Source: Cryomorpha sp963836915
GTDB lineage: Bacteria > Bacteroidota > Bacteroidia > Flavobacteriales_D > Cryomorphaceae
Length of the DNA stretch: 64,000 nt
Assembly (NCBI GenBank): GCA_963836915.1
Contig: CAWILH010000002.1
Coordinates: forward strand, 1,488,001-1,552,000
Reading direction: 5' to 3'
Shown: one piece after another, positions 43,755 through 52,891 of the stretch
How the letters are laid out: each line of letters begins with the position of its first letter
How positions within the stretch are numbered: the stretch's first letter is position 1
Notes under the pieces: generated by a model
The model's input: only the letters and a program-made list of their open reading frames with translations
Database searches by the model: none
What the model was told of the DNA's origin: nothing
Translations under genes and position numbers: made by a program

Positions 43755-45569
43755 ATGATTCAAACCCTTTATCAAATAGGAGCCGCTATTCATAACGACG
43801 ATGAGTATTCCCGCTTCTTTCAGCCATGGGGCAATCCCTTTCCTGGACGAGAAGATGATGCTAAAGTAATTGTCGCCGAAATTGAAAATGGTAGTTTTAT
43901 CAAAGTTGTTCTCGAAAATTTTCGGAGCGATTACCTTGGCAAGTATTTATTTAGGGAAGGAAGTACCAAAGGAAGAGCGACGAACAGCGTGCCCACCGTA
44001 CCTTTTATTGATATCGATACGTCCTTTGCCAAAGTTGAACAGTCATTCAAAAATTACAAGCACGCTTTTGCTAAGTCATCAGAATTGACAAGGGTTAAAG
44101 CGGCACTCTCTGAAATTAATTTAGAAAAGGGCACTTCCTATCTTTTCACGTTTAAGATTGATGGTAAATACTTGGGGGAATATTCGAAATACCGAGATAT
44201 CTTTATTCAGAATGCCTATCGTGGTTTCTTCGAAAAGAATTATTCAGGGATCAAAATGAGTAGGAAGGACGATTATGTGTGTGCCTTATCCGGAATTCGA
44301 ACTACTGTGTACGGATTTGTTGATGTCATGGGGTTTACCGTGAATGATGACAGTTTTATGCGCAATGGATTCGATCAAGCCCAATCTTATAAAATGTTTC
44401 CTGTAAGCTCCAAAGCGGCAGTGATTCTTTCCGGTATCACATCACTGGTTTTTACCAATGATTTTTCCAAGCATTTTTCCGGAAGCATAAAATATATAAT
44501 CCTACCTAAATTTATTGGCAACAATAGGCCTGAACTAATCAAAGAAGTTTTCGAACTATTCAAGGAAAGAAACGCATTCAACATTACATCTGAGAATTCT
44601 GCTAAAGGGAGTGCCGGTTTCATTAAAGGAACTGAAGATATGATCGAAGAGATTATTTTGGATGAACGACTGCACTCTCAGGATATTTTTTACGATATCT
44701 TGTTTTATGAAGATAAGAAATCTCAGCTCAGCTTGCTTTTGCAGGTCTCAGATGTTCAGCCTTCAAGGCTCAGAACGATCATGGAAGTAAAGAAGGGGTT
44801 GGAGAAATTTTATGCACCGCTCACCAATTTCGATGATGGTAGCAAACACTACAACTTTCACATTAATTTGGTGACTATTAAAGACTTTTTGCTGACCGAA
44901 CAGGGAAAAAAGCAAATTCCCCATCCATATTTTTTCAGAGTTACAGAAGCCTTGTTTTACGGCCAGAAAATCAATCAAAAAACCTTCGTTCACTTTCTGC
45001 TGCTGAGATTCAGAAAATTATTTAAGGAGCGCCATGGAAACGAGTACGCTTTTCCTACTGCGGTGAAGGAAGGGTTTGTCATTTTCCAATTTTTATTTAG
45101 ACAGAACTTAAAACCTAAATCTTCAAATCAAATGAACCTACTCAATACCAAGGATAGCAAGGTGGCATTAAATGCCCTTCAGTTTATCGATCAACACCCT
45201 GACTTTTTCAACGTTGAATTTAAAAAAGGAGCATTTATCTTCGGTTGTTTAGTCTCTAAACTTTTGCGAAAACAGCCAAATAACGCTTTCTTAAAACAGC
45301 TTAATGACTTATATCTGGATCGAAAAATTGTCGAAAAAAAGTTTCCGAAATTAATCAACAAGCTTAGGCAATACGATGTAAATTACAAGGAAATAAGTGA
45401 TATGGAAGTTGTGCTTGCTACATCCATGATGGATCAAAATCCAATTTCAAAAGAAGATATTTCTTTGGCAGTAACACTTGGATTAGTTTTACAAAAAGAA
45501 TTTGACGTCAGAAGTTGGAAGGAAGCATCAAAAGATATCCCAACAAACATTGAAACACAAACCATTTAA
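43755..45569 (+). CDS. cas8b: Type I-B CRISPR Cascade large subunit Cas8b (Csh1-like)
   Basis: A 604-residue protein, first gene of the cas operon and directly upstream of cas7, as expected for Cas8b. The N-terminal part (MIQTLYQIGAAIH ... FSRFFQPWGNPF-like) and the mid region with CALSGIRTTVYGFVDVMGF resemble Csh1-type Cas8b. Cas8b recognises the PAM and recruits Cas3. The family is very divergent, so the assignment rests mostly on position and size. It starts at ATG 43755, 18 bp after a -7 box, implying a very short leader. Confidence 0.85.
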   Translation: MIQTLYQIGAAIHNDDEYSRFFQPWGNPFPGREDDAKVIVAEIENGSFIKVVLENFRSDYLGKYLFREGSTKGRATNSVPTVPFIDIDTSFAKVEQSFKNYKHAFAKSSELTRVKAALSEINLEKGTSYLFTFKIDGKYLGEYSKYRDIFIQNAYRGFFEKNYSGIKMSRKDDYVCALSGIRTTVYGFVDVMGFTVNDDSFMRNGFDQAQSYKMFPVSSKAAVILSGITSLVFTNDFSKHFSGSIKYIILPKFIGNNRPELIKEVFELFKERNAFNITSENSAKGSAGFIKGTEDMIEEIILDERLHSQDIFYDILFYEDKKSQLSLLLQVSDVQPSRLRTIMEVKKGLEKFYAPLTNFDDGSKHYNFHINLVTIKDFLLTEQGKKQIPHPYFFRVTEALFYGQKINQKTFVHFLLLRFRKLFKERHGNEYAFPTAVKEGFVIFQFLFRQNLKPKSSNQMNLLNTKDSKVALNALQFIDQHPDFFNVEFKKGAFIFGCLVSKLLRKQPNNAFLKQLNDLYLDRKIVEKKFPKLINKLRQYDVNYKEISDMEVVLATSMMDQNPISKEDISLAVTLGLVLQKEFDVRSWKEASKDIPTNIETQTI

Positions 45570-45579
45570 TATTATAACT

Positions 45580-46470
45580 ATGAACAGAGATATTCAACAC
45601 AGGAGCGAAATCATTTTTCTATATGATGTAACCCAAGCCAACCCCAATGGTGACCCTTTGGATGCAAACCGGCCTAGAATAGATGAAGAGAGCGGTCATT
45701 GCCTTGTGACTGATGTACGGCTAAAAAGAACCATTCGAGATTTTCTCATGAATGAAGGCTTTGACGGTGCATCTGACAAAGGAGACATATTCATTCGAGA
45801 CGAGGAAGGAATGCCTGTTACAGGAGCTCAACGAGCTAAATCGTACGAAAACATAACAGAATTTAAAGAGAAGTTTATTGATGTAAGAATGTTCGGTGGT
45901 GTTTCCGCAGTCGGAAAGAAGAAATTTAACCTAACTGGTGCCGTACAATTTGGAATGGGCATCACGCTTCACCCGGTTAAAGAAAATTTCATCAAAGGAA
46001 CCGGGGCTTTTGCAACCAAAGAAGGGGCGCAACAAAAGACCTTTCGTGAAGAATACAATATTACCTATGGACTCGTAGGTTTCCACGGTGTAATTAACGA
46101 GAATGCTGCTATTCATACCGGACTTACTCGAAACGACGTGAATATGCTGTTAAAAGGAACTTGGAAAGGTACAAAAGACCTATTATCTCGTTCCAAAAAG
46201 GGGCATATGCCGAGAATGCTGCTTAAAGTCGATTACACTGATGGTTATTTCGTGGGCGATTTGCTAGCTCGAATTTCGCTTGAGAGCAAGGGCAAAGAGC
46301 CACGGGCCTTCGACTGTATCAAGGATTTTACCGTGAATGTTAGTCAACTTAATGCTGCCTTAAAAAAAGCAGAAACACTAGGCCACTTGCACAAAGTGAG
46401 CATCCTGACGGATGACATGACTGAGCTATCGGAAAATATTTACAAAGCAGAAACCCTAAATTTAATTTAG
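45580..46470 (+). CDS. cas7: Type I-B Cascade backbone protein Cas7 (Csh2)
   Basis: A 296-residue protein from the ATG at 45580, 10 bp after the cas8b stop (a longer frame from 45502 overlaps cas8b). The N-terminal signature EIIFLYDVTQANPNGDPL and RPRIDEESGHCLVTDVRLKRTIRDF is typical of Csh2/Cas7. The later VRMFGGVSAVGKKKFNLTGAVQFGM is the conserved RRM core. Several copies coat the crRNA in Cascade. Confidence 0.95.
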   Translation: MNRDIQHRSEIIFLYDVTQANPNGDPLDANRPRIDEESGHCLVTDVRLKRTIRDFLMNEGFDGASDKGDIFIRDEEGMPVTGAQRAKSYENITEFKEKFIDVRMFGGVSAVGKKKFNLTGAVQFGMGITLHPVKENFIKGTGAFATKEGAQQKTFREEYNITYGLVGFHGVINENAAIHTGLTRNDVNMLLKGTWKGTKDLLSRSKKGHMPRMLLKVDYTDGYFVGDLLARISLESKGKEPRAFDCIKDFTVNVSQLNAALKKAETLGHLHKVSILTDDMTELSENIYKAETLNLI

Positions 46471-46476
46471 TAGATT

Positions 46477-46749
46477 GTGCCAGAAATTTCAAGGTTTTTC
46501 GGAATTATTATTCGAATGTTTGCTGAGTTTCAGACGAGGCACAACAGGCCGCATTTTCATGCATATTATCAAGGGTCGGATATTTCAGTTTCCATAGATC
46601 AGGAAATCGAGGTTATGGCAGGAAATTTTCCTAAAAAACAAGAACGCTTGGTTTTAGCGTGGGCTGAAGTTCATCATCAAGCCCTTATTGACAATTGGAT
46701 ATTGCTTAGAAGCGGCGAAAGAACTTTACCCATAGAACCTTTAAAATAA
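46477..46749 (+). CDS. DUF4160 protein (putative toxin-antitoxin partner) inside the cas operon
   Basis: A 90-residue protein starting at GTG 46477, 6 bp after the cas7 stop. PEISRFFGIIIRMF and HNRPHFHAYYQG are the DUF4160 hallmark (His-rich PHFHA), with QERLVLAWAEVHHQAL near the end. DUF4160 and DUF2442 genes often form adjacent pairs and are predicted to be a toxin-antitoxin system; their activity is not established. Its place between cas7 and cas5, in the same direction with almost no spacing, means it is co-transcribed with the Cascade genes. Confidence 0.85.
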   Translation: MPEISRFFGIIIRMFAEFQTRHNRPHFHAYYQGSDISVSIDQEIEVMAGNFPKKQERLVLAWAEVHHQALIDNWILLRSGERTLPIEPLK

Positions 46750-46755
46750 TTAAAT

Positions 46756-47058
46756 ATGGAATACACGGATATTAAGATTTACAAGGTTGGCGTCGTTAAA
46801 GCCTACTCAATTGAAATTGTGTTCAATGATGGGAAGGTCAAACAAGTAAACTTAGAACCCGTTCTAAGAGGTAACTTGTTTGGCCAACTATTAAATCTTG
46901 AGCTGTTCAGACAAGTTCGGGTTAATGAAGAAATCAACACTATTGAATGGCCTAACGGTGCCGACTTTCATCCCGAAACCCTTTATAACTGGGAAATTCA
47001 CAAGGATGAATTGACCCTTATAGCTAAAAAATGGGCTCAACAAAAAAAAACGGCCTAA
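46756..47058 (+). CDS. DUF2442 protein (putative toxin-antitoxin partner) inside the cas operon
   Basis: A 100-residue protein 6 bp after the DUF4160 gene and 1 bp before cas5. IVFNDGKVKQVNLEPVLRG, FGQLLNLELFRQVRVNEE and IEWPNGADFHPETLYNWE are the DUF2442 pattern. In known pairs it accompanies DUF4160. Which of the two would be the toxin is not clear from the sequence. The very tight spacing suggests translational coupling to cas5. Confidence 0.85.
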   Translation: MEYTDIKIYKVGVVKAYSIEIVFNDGKVKQVNLEPVLRGNLFGQLLNLELFRQVRVNEEINTIEWPNGADFHPETLYNWEIHKDELTLIAKKWAQQKKTA

Positions 47059-47059
47059 C

Positions 47060-47773
47060 ATGGTAAAGAAGCTTCTTACTTTTGATATTTCTGCACCATT
47101 TGGACATTTTAAGGTGATTTATGCAACGACTTCTGCCCTAACCTATCCCATTCCATCAAAGACTGCCATTTACGGTATGGTTGGTAGTATTATTGGCTTA
47201 TCTAAAGAAGACAACTCATACTTAAATTCTTTTAAAGATGGGCAGTGCAAAATAGCCTTGCAAATTTTGAAACCTCTCGCCACCCAGCGTTTGCATATAA
47301 ATTGGAGTCCTACTCCTGGTGCGATAAAGAGCAGAAAACCAACATTGGTGGAGCATATGGCCAATCCAGCTTACCGAATATACTTCACGCACGAAGATCC
47401 AAAAGTCTATGATACCTTAAAAAAGCATCTCATGGCTCACACTACAGTTTTTACCCTTTCCATGGGTTTGGCCAATCTGATTGCAAATTTCCATTTTATT
47501 GGTGAATCAAACTACGAAGAAATGCAAAGCGAAGAAACAGATATCCATTCGATCATTCCACTTTCTTCTTTCATAGGGTTTGGAGATTTAAATGAGCATG
47601 AGAATTTCATTACATCAATGAGTCAATATGCGATGGAAATGACAACTGGACGAGATGTAACCAAAAGAGATGAAGTATTAATAGATCGCAAAGGAATGCC
47701 CATTAAAGCAAATGTTAAGGGTTACCAACGCATCTATCATGGTGAAGTACTAACAAATATTATCCTTCATTAA
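47060..47773 (+). CDS. cas5: Type I-B Cascade subunit Cas5
   Basis: A 237-residue Cas5 of the I-B type. LLTFDISAPFGHFKVIYATTSALTYPIPSKTAIYGMVGSIIG at the N-terminus is the conserved start of the RRM-like fold, and a Gly-rich GFGDLNEHE occurs later. Cas5 binds the 5' handle of the crRNA and caps Cascade. 5 bp before cas3. Confidence 0.93.
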   Translation: MVKKLLTFDISAPFGHFKVIYATTSALTYPIPSKTAIYGMVGSIIGLSKEDNSYLNSFKDGQCKIALQILKPLATQRLHINWSPTPGAIKSRKPTLVEHMANPAYRIYFTHEDPKVYDTLKKHLMAHTTVFTLSMGLANLIANFHFIGESNYEEMQSEETDIHSIIPLSSFIGFGDLNEHENFITSMSQYAMEMTTGRDVTKRDEVLIDRKGMPIKANVKGYQRIYHGEVLTNIILH

Positions 47774-47778
47774 ACTAA

Positions 47779-50169
47779 ATGTATTTCAGCCATCCCGATA
47801 GAACATTAAAAGAGCACCTGGATGGCCTGAAGAAAATCATCGAATTCCTATTACCTTTTAAATATCAGCATTTCTGGCCAGCGGTTGAATTGAAGGAGTT
47901 GATTTGGCAGCTTATTGCTTTTCACGATATAGCGAAGGCCACTCCTTATTTTCAATACCGGATGGCTCGAGTTATCAGAGACGAGAACCCGGCTTACTTT
48001 GAAGAACATCTTAATGAATTAAAATTTTGGCTAGACCATAAAGCAGTTCATGGTTTGGATGAAAGCGAAATTCGAAGGCTCTCTCGTCACACTTTGTTCG
48101 GGGCAGTAACTCTTCAACAAAATTTTATCGGTGAAGACCTAGCAATTGAACACCTTATTTGCTATCAAATAGTTAGAAGTCATCATCGCAACTTACCAGA
48201 TTTTGATTCCACTGAATTTATCGATGCCTTCAATGGTGAAAGTGATACTGATTTTAGATTACAATTTGATCAATTAAGCTTTTCACAATACTTCGCTAAA
48301 GCTGCCTGCGCGTTTAACCCTATAATTCCTGATTATCAAGCTCTAAAAGATCGTTTTGGTAAACAGCGAAAAATTCGTGCACTGCTATCTGATACTCAAA
48401 AGTTGCGATCAGCAGATCATTTTCTGAAAACCCAGTTTCTCTATTCGTTATTATTATCTGCAGATAAAGGCGATGTAATGCTCGACAACAAGACTCAAAT
48501 GTTTCGCCGTATTCCAATTCCTTCGAGCATCGTCGATACTTTTAAAGAAAAAATAGTAGGTGGAAAGGCGATAGATGTACTTCGAAATGAAGCCTATGAT
48601 CAAGTAATTGAAAATCTCACCCACAATTTAGACAATAATTTTTTTGAAATTACCTTGCCCACGGGATTAGGCAAAACATTTACTGCGTACAAAGCTGCAT
48701 TATTACTTAAAGAAAATCTTCCAACCCACAGAATTGTTTACTGCCTACCATTTACAAGCATTATAGATCAAAATGGCAGTTTACTAAAAAAAATACTCAA
48801 GAAATCAAAATTTTCAAAGAATTTGGTTACACTTCACCATTACTTGGCTCCACCCCAAAAAAAAAACAATTCAGAAGATACACTACACTATCAAGAGTCA
48901 GAATATCTGACTGAAGGATGGGAGAACGAATTAATAATAACCACATTCGTTCAATTCTTTCAGAGCATTTTCACCAATAAAAACAGATCACTTCGGAAAT
49001 TTCACAATCTGGTAAATGCAGTAGTGATTTTAGATGAAATTCAGAATTTACACCCGAAGTACATTGAAGCTGTTGAAAAAATATTTCAACAAATGGCCAA
49101 AATATTTAATACCAAGTTCCTATTCGTTACTGCAACTCAACCTTTAATAATGGCCAAAGATGTAATTTCGCTTACCAGAAAGGATGGAAAACCAGAGAGT
49201 TATTTTTTTGAAAAGTTGGATAGAATAGTTCTCGACCAGGCGCTTCTTCGAAAAGGGCCTTTAGCCATAGACGAATTTATTGGCAATGTTATAGAATCAC
49301 ATCACAAAATGCCATTGCGATCCATTTTAATCATAGTAAATACGAAAGCATATTCTCAAGAAATATTTGATATCCTAAATAAACGACTTACCTTAAAATG
49401 CCTTTATCTCTCCGCATCCCTCATTCCTTATCACCGCAAAAAGGTAATTGATGAAGTTAAGCTTGCCTTAAAGCCAATCTGTCTGGTTAGCACACAAGTA
49501 GTAGAAGCTGGTGTGGATATTGATTTTGATACAGTCTATCGCGAATTTGCTCCAATGGATAGTATAAATCAGGCAGCAGGGAGATGCAATAGAAATGGCA
49601 TCAAGGGAAAAGGTGAAGTTAAAATATTTCTTAGAGATCAAAAAAATAAAATCTACAATGAAATCCTTCTTGGGATTACAAGGGAAATATTGGAAAATCA
49701 GCCAGATATAATATTTGAATCGCAGCTCTTTACCATTAATAAGCTTTATTTTTCCAAGGTTAAAAGCAGAATTCAAGAAGCCAGCAATGAATCCAATAGA
49801 TTGATGGAGCATATTTACGGGTTACAATTTGAAAAAATTGCCGATGACTTCCGATTGATTGAAGAGAATTTTAAAACCTACAATTTCTTTATTGAAGTGA
49901 ATAAAGGCGCGAAAGTAATTTGGAAAAAATTTCTTTCATTGTTTGCAATATCAGATGTTTTTAAGCGCAAGGCCGCCATAAAGCAGCTGAAACCAAAAGT
50001 GCTAGAATATGTGGTTACAATACCCGATTATGCTATAGATATAGAAGAAAATGAAAAAGAACAAATCATTATTAACCGTGAGAATTGGCAAGAATTTTAT
50101 GATCTACAAAAGGGTGTAGTGCAAAGGCGAACAAGCGATTCTAATTCTACTGATTTTTTGGCTTTCTGA
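47779..50169 (+). CDS. cas3: CRISPR nuclease-helicase Cas3
   Basis: A 796-residue protein with an N-terminal HD nuclease domain and a C-terminal superfamily 2 helicase. HD motifs are AFHDIAKATPYFQYRM, SRHTLFGAV and RSHHRN (about residues 50-140). Helicase motifs are Walker A LPTGLGKTFTAYKAALLL, DExD-type VVILDEIQNLH, FVTATQP, STQVVEAGVDIDFDTVYRE and INQAAGRCNRNG. It degrades DNA marked by Cascade. The catalytic residues are intact, so interference should be functional. Confidence 0.96.
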   Translation: MYFSHPDRTLKEHLDGLKKIIEFLLPFKYQHFWPAVELKELIWQLIAFHDIAKATPYFQYRMARVIRDENPAYFEEHLNELKFWLDHKAVHGLDESEIRRLSRHTLFGAVTLQQNFIGEDLAIEHLICYQIVRSHHRNLPDFDSTEFIDAFNGESDTDFRLQFDQLSFSQYFAKAACAFNPIIPDYQALKDRFGKQRKIRALLSDTQKLRSADHFLKTQFLYSLLLSADKGDVMLDNKTQMFRRIPIPSSIVDTFKEKIVGGKAIDVLRNEAYDQVIENLTHNLDNNFFEITLPTGLGKTFTAYKAALLLKENLPTHRIVYCLPFTSIIDQNGSLLKKILKKSKFSKNLVTLHHYLAPPQKKNNSEDTLHYQESEYLTEGWENELIITTFVQFFQSIFTNKNRSLRKFHNLVNAVVILDEIQNLHPKYIEAVEKIFQQMAKIFNTKFLFVTATQPLIMAKDVISLTRKDGKPESYFFEKLDRIVLDQALLRKGPLAIDEFIGNVIESHHKMPLRSILIIVNTKAYSQEIFDILNKRLTLKCLYLSASLIPYHRKKVIDEVKLALKPICLVSTQVVEAGVDIDFDTVYREFAPMDSINQAAGRCNRNGIKGKGEVKIFLRDQKNKIYNEILLGITREILENQPDIIFESQLFTINKLYFSKVKSRIQEASNESNRLMEHIYGLQFEKIADDFRLIEENFKTYNFFIEVNKGAKVIWKKFLSLFAISDVFKRKAAIKQLKPKVLEYVVTIPDYAIDIEENEKEQIIINRENWQEFYDLQKGVVQRRTSDSNSTDFLAF

Positions 50170-50261
50170 GACTTTTGAAGGATAGCTGAAAAACCAAAAT
50201 TTTTGTGCATTAGTTATTCATGTGTTTCTTTCCCTATCTTTAAAACTTGAACCAACCCAAT

Positions 50262-50507
50262 ATGGAAATCACAATTAAAGGAGAAAATGGAAAGTTGTTG
50301 AAGGAAGTGGAAAATCTTGCCAGAAAACTAGGCCTGAAAATAGTAAGGAATTCCGAAATGGATAAATCCCAAGGATCAAGTACTTCCAAAAAGCTTTACG
50401 ATCTGATGACTGAAAAAGCTAAATCGGGCGGGATAGAAAGTATTAAAGACCCATCAGCTTGGCAGCGGGAACAACGCATTGATAAGAAGCTATATGGCCG
50501 CGACTGA
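50262..50507 (+). CDS. Small antitoxin-like protein preceding the PIN toxin
   Basis: An 81-residue protein from the ATG at 50262. A short N-terminal beta-strand start (MEITIKGENG) is followed by a helical region (LKEVENLARKLGLKIV), a polar linker, and SIKDPSAWQREQRIDKKLYGRD at the C-terminus. The acidic/helical plan and the overlap with the downstream PIN gene fit a VapB-type antitoxin, but no recognised DNA-binding fold is obvious. The ORF also starts at a TTG 15 bp earlier. Confidence 0.7.
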   Translation: MEITIKGENGKLLKEVENLARKLGLKIVRNSEMDKSQGSSTSKKLYDLMTEKAKSGGIESIKDPSAWQREQRIDKKLYGRD

Positions 50508-50877
50508 ATCGGTATTGATAGACTCCAACGTTGTGATCTATACAGCGCTGCCCGAATATGGAAACCTTCGGGAATGGCTGCGGACACGTCGTATCTGCAT
50601 CTCTGACATAACCAGGTTGGAAGTGTTGGGTTACCACGCACTTACTATTGGAGATAAGGCTTATTTTGAAAGGTTTTTTTCGGAATGCAATATTGTTCCA
50701 ATCGACGGAGCATTGATTTCTAAAGCGATAGAATTGCGACGTACGAAGTCCATGAGCTTGGGTGATTCCATTATCGCTGCTTCGTCACTTCAAGAATCTA
50801 TCTCCTTACTTACGGCAAACATCAAAGATTTTGACCACATCGGTAAGATTGAAATAATTGATATCCTTGAAATTTGA
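50494..50877 (+). CDS. vapC: PIN-domain toxin (VapC-like)
   Basis: A 127-residue PIN-domain nuclease from the ATG at 50494, overlapping the antitoxin by 14 bp. Acidic residues are in the expected places: Asp in SVLIDSNVVIY, Glu in ITRLEVLGY, Asp in MSLGDSIIAAS and Asp in TANIKDFDHI. VapC toxins cut specific RNAs such as initiator tRNA or rRNA. Embedded between cas3 and cas6 in the cas operon. Confidence 0.88.
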   Translation: MAATESVLIDSNVVIYTALPEYGNLREWLRTRRICISDITRLEVLGYHALTIGDKAYFERFFSECNIVPIDGALISKAIELRRTKSMSLGDSIIAASSLQESISLLTANIKDFDHIGKIEIIDILEI

Positions 50878-50912
50878 CATCACCACAGCTTTGATCAGCT
50901 TTTAAAAACTAT

Positions 50913-51593
50913 ATGGAAACCGCTACGACCAGCAAACTATCAATTACCCAAATTAAATTTCCAGAAATTAAACTGCCAATCCGCGATGCACACAAGTTGC
51001 GCGGTTACTTTGGAAATGTATTTAAAGAGCACTCACCTTTGCTGCACAACCATTACGATTCCGGTGAGCTGCGCTACAGATATCCATTGGTGCAATATAA
51101 AATTTTGGATAACACCCCTACCCTTGTTGCAATTGATGCCGGTGCCGAACTGCTAACTGAGTTATTCTTGAAAATCAAAGAGATAAATATTGATGGTAAA
51201 AAATATGCCATCAACAACAAGCAGATTTCTGCCGAGCAATGTGAAATAGGCATGAGCGATGCGCTGCACACATACAATTTTGAAACACTATGGATGGCCC
51301 TAAACCAAGAGAACCACAAGAATTACATTAAAAGTGATAAGATTGAAAGAATCAAAATGCTCAACAAAATCATAGTTGGTAATATCTTGTCATTTTATAA
51401 GAACGTGAACTTGATGCTCGATCCGTCAGAACGTATTTTGGCCACTGTGCAAGTGAATCCGAAGCAGACAAAATTCAAAGACCAAACAATGATTGCCTTC
51501 ACTGGCAGCTTCGTCACAAATGCAGTGCTACCCGACAAAATCGGCATTGGAAAATCGGTGGCCAGGGGGTTTGGAACCATCACTAAAATATAA
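50913..51593 (+). CDS. cas6: CRISPR RNA endonuclease Cas6
   Basis: A 226-residue Cas6 of the type found with Bacteroidota I-B loci. It ends in the Gly-rich loop KIGIGKSVARGFGTITKI, the hallmark of Cas6 RNA-binding folds; HKLRGYFGNVFKEHSPLLHNH near the start holds His residues that could be catalytic. It cuts the repeat transcript to leave the ATTGAAAC handle. Starts 35 bp after the PIN toxin. Confidence 0.9.
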   Translation: METATTSKLSITQIKFPEIKLPIRDAHKLRGYFGNVFKEHSPLLHNHYDSGELRYRYPLVQYKILDNTPTLVAIDAGAELLTELFLKIKEINIDGKKYAINNKQISAEQCEIGMSDALHTYNFETLWMALNQENHKNYIKSDKIERIKMLNKIIVGNILSFYKNVNLMLDPSERILATVQVNPKQTKFKDQTMIAFTGSFVTNAVLPDKIGIGKSVARGFGTITKI

Positions 51594-51596
51594 GCG

Positions 51597-52604
51597 ATGC
51601 AGGTTTTTATAAATACATACGGTTCTTATTTGCATGTAAAGGATGATATGTTTGAGATAAAGACGCGGCCAGATCCAAAGAAAAGAAACGAGATAAAAAT
51701 CAACCATATTGCCGCGCATAAGGTCACTTCTTTTGTGGTAAGCATTGGGGCAGCCATCAGCACAGATGCCATTGCGCTGGCACTTCAGCACAATGTAGAT
51801 ATTGTGGTGGTTGAAAACAACGGTCATCCACTAGGACGTTTTTGGCACAGCAAGCTGGGCAGCACAACCAAAATAAGGAAGCGCCAGTTGGAAGCCAGCT
51901 TGAGCAAGGAAGGATTGAAGTGGGTGAAGGGATGGCTTATTGATAAACTCACCAACCAAGCTGGTTATCTTGCCGACTTGCGCAAGCACAGACCGCACAT
52001 CGCCATTGGCTTGCAGAATTCTGAAGATAGGATTTTAGAGCAGTGTATAAAAATAGGCGAGTTGGATGCTGAAAACGTTGCTGAAGTGGCCGACCGCATC
52101 CGTGGTTTGGAAGGAACCGCCGGCAGACTCTACTTTGACGGGCTTTCCAAAAGTATTCCCGATGAATTTGCCTTCAAAGGAAGGAGTTTTAGGCCAGCGC
52201 AAGACCCTTTTAACGCCATGCTGAACTATGCATACGGGATAATGTACTCCCGGACGGAGCGCGCATTGATGCTCGCAGGGCTGGATCCTTATGTGGGCTT
52301 TTTGCACCGCGATGATTACAATGCGAAAAGCCTTGTTTATGATTTTATAGAAAGCTACCGCATCCATGCCGAACGTTGCGTATTTGGCATGTTTTCAAAG
52401 AAACAGGTAAAAAAGAGCTTTTTTGAAGAAATATCGGGAGGCGTATCACTGAATGCCGAAGGCAAGCCACCATTGGTTGAGCATTTTACAAAGTACTTAG
52501 ATACGGACACAGTAAAACACAAGGGAAGGAACCAAACTAGGTACAACGCCATGCAGTTGGACGCACATTATTTTGCAAATCAGTTAATAGCAATTGAAAA
52601 ATGA
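51597..52604 (+). CDS. cas1: CRISPR integrase Cas1
   Basis: A 335-residue Cas1 of the I-B group. Catalytic Glu lies in LEGTAGRLYFDGL, His in VGFLHRDDYNAKSLVYDFIE (with the following acidic D/E). Starts 3 bp after cas6 stop region and overlaps cas2 by ATGA. It inserts new spacers at the leader end of the array. Confidence 0.97.
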   Translation: MQVFINTYGSYLHVKDDMFEIKTRPDPKKRNEIKINHIAAHKVTSFVVSIGAAISTDAIALALQHNVDIVVVENNGHPLGRFWHSKLGSTTKIRKRQLEASLSKEGLKWVKGWLIDKLTNQAGYLADLRKHRPHIAIGLQNSEDRILEQCIKIGELDAENVAEVADRIRGLEGTAGRLYFDGLSKSIPDEFAFKGRSFRPAQDPFNAMLNYAYGIMYSRTERALMLAGLDPYVGFLHRDDYNAKSLVYDFIESYRIHAERCVFGMFSKKQVKKSFFEEISGGVSLNAEGKPPLVEHFTKYLDTDTVKHKGRNQTRYNAMQLDAHYFANQLIAIEK

Positions 52605-52891
52605 TTGTGTGGGCCATGTATGATATCAAGAAAGATAAGGCCAGGAGCAAAATCGCGAAAATCTGCAAGCAGGCAGGGCTGTACCGTGTGCAATACAGTG
52701 TGTTTTTGGGAACGATGACATCAAATCAAAAGGACACATTGGAATTGGAAATCGAAGAGTGGATAGATGAAATAACCGATTCGGTTTATATCTTTCCCAT
52801 GTCAAAAGATGAACTGCAAAATACGGTTCTACTGGGACAGGCCTTCGACAAAAAGTTAGTTTCGGATGAAGTAAAAGCCCTATTTTTCTGA
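52601..52891 (+). CDS. cas2: CRISPR adaptation protein Cas2
   Basis: A 96-residue Cas2: IVWAMYDIKKDKARSKIAKICKQAG and YRVQYSVFLGTM at the N-terminus form the ferredoxin-like core, with the acidic Asp in YDIKKD. It forms the integration complex with Cas1. The ATG overlaps the cas1 stop, and its own stop overlaps cas4. Confidence 0.96.
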   Translation: MIVWAMYDIKKDKARSKIAKICKQAGLYRVQYSVFLGTMTSNQKDTLELEIEEWIDEITDSVYIFPMSKDELQNTVLLGQAFDKKLVSDEVKALFF

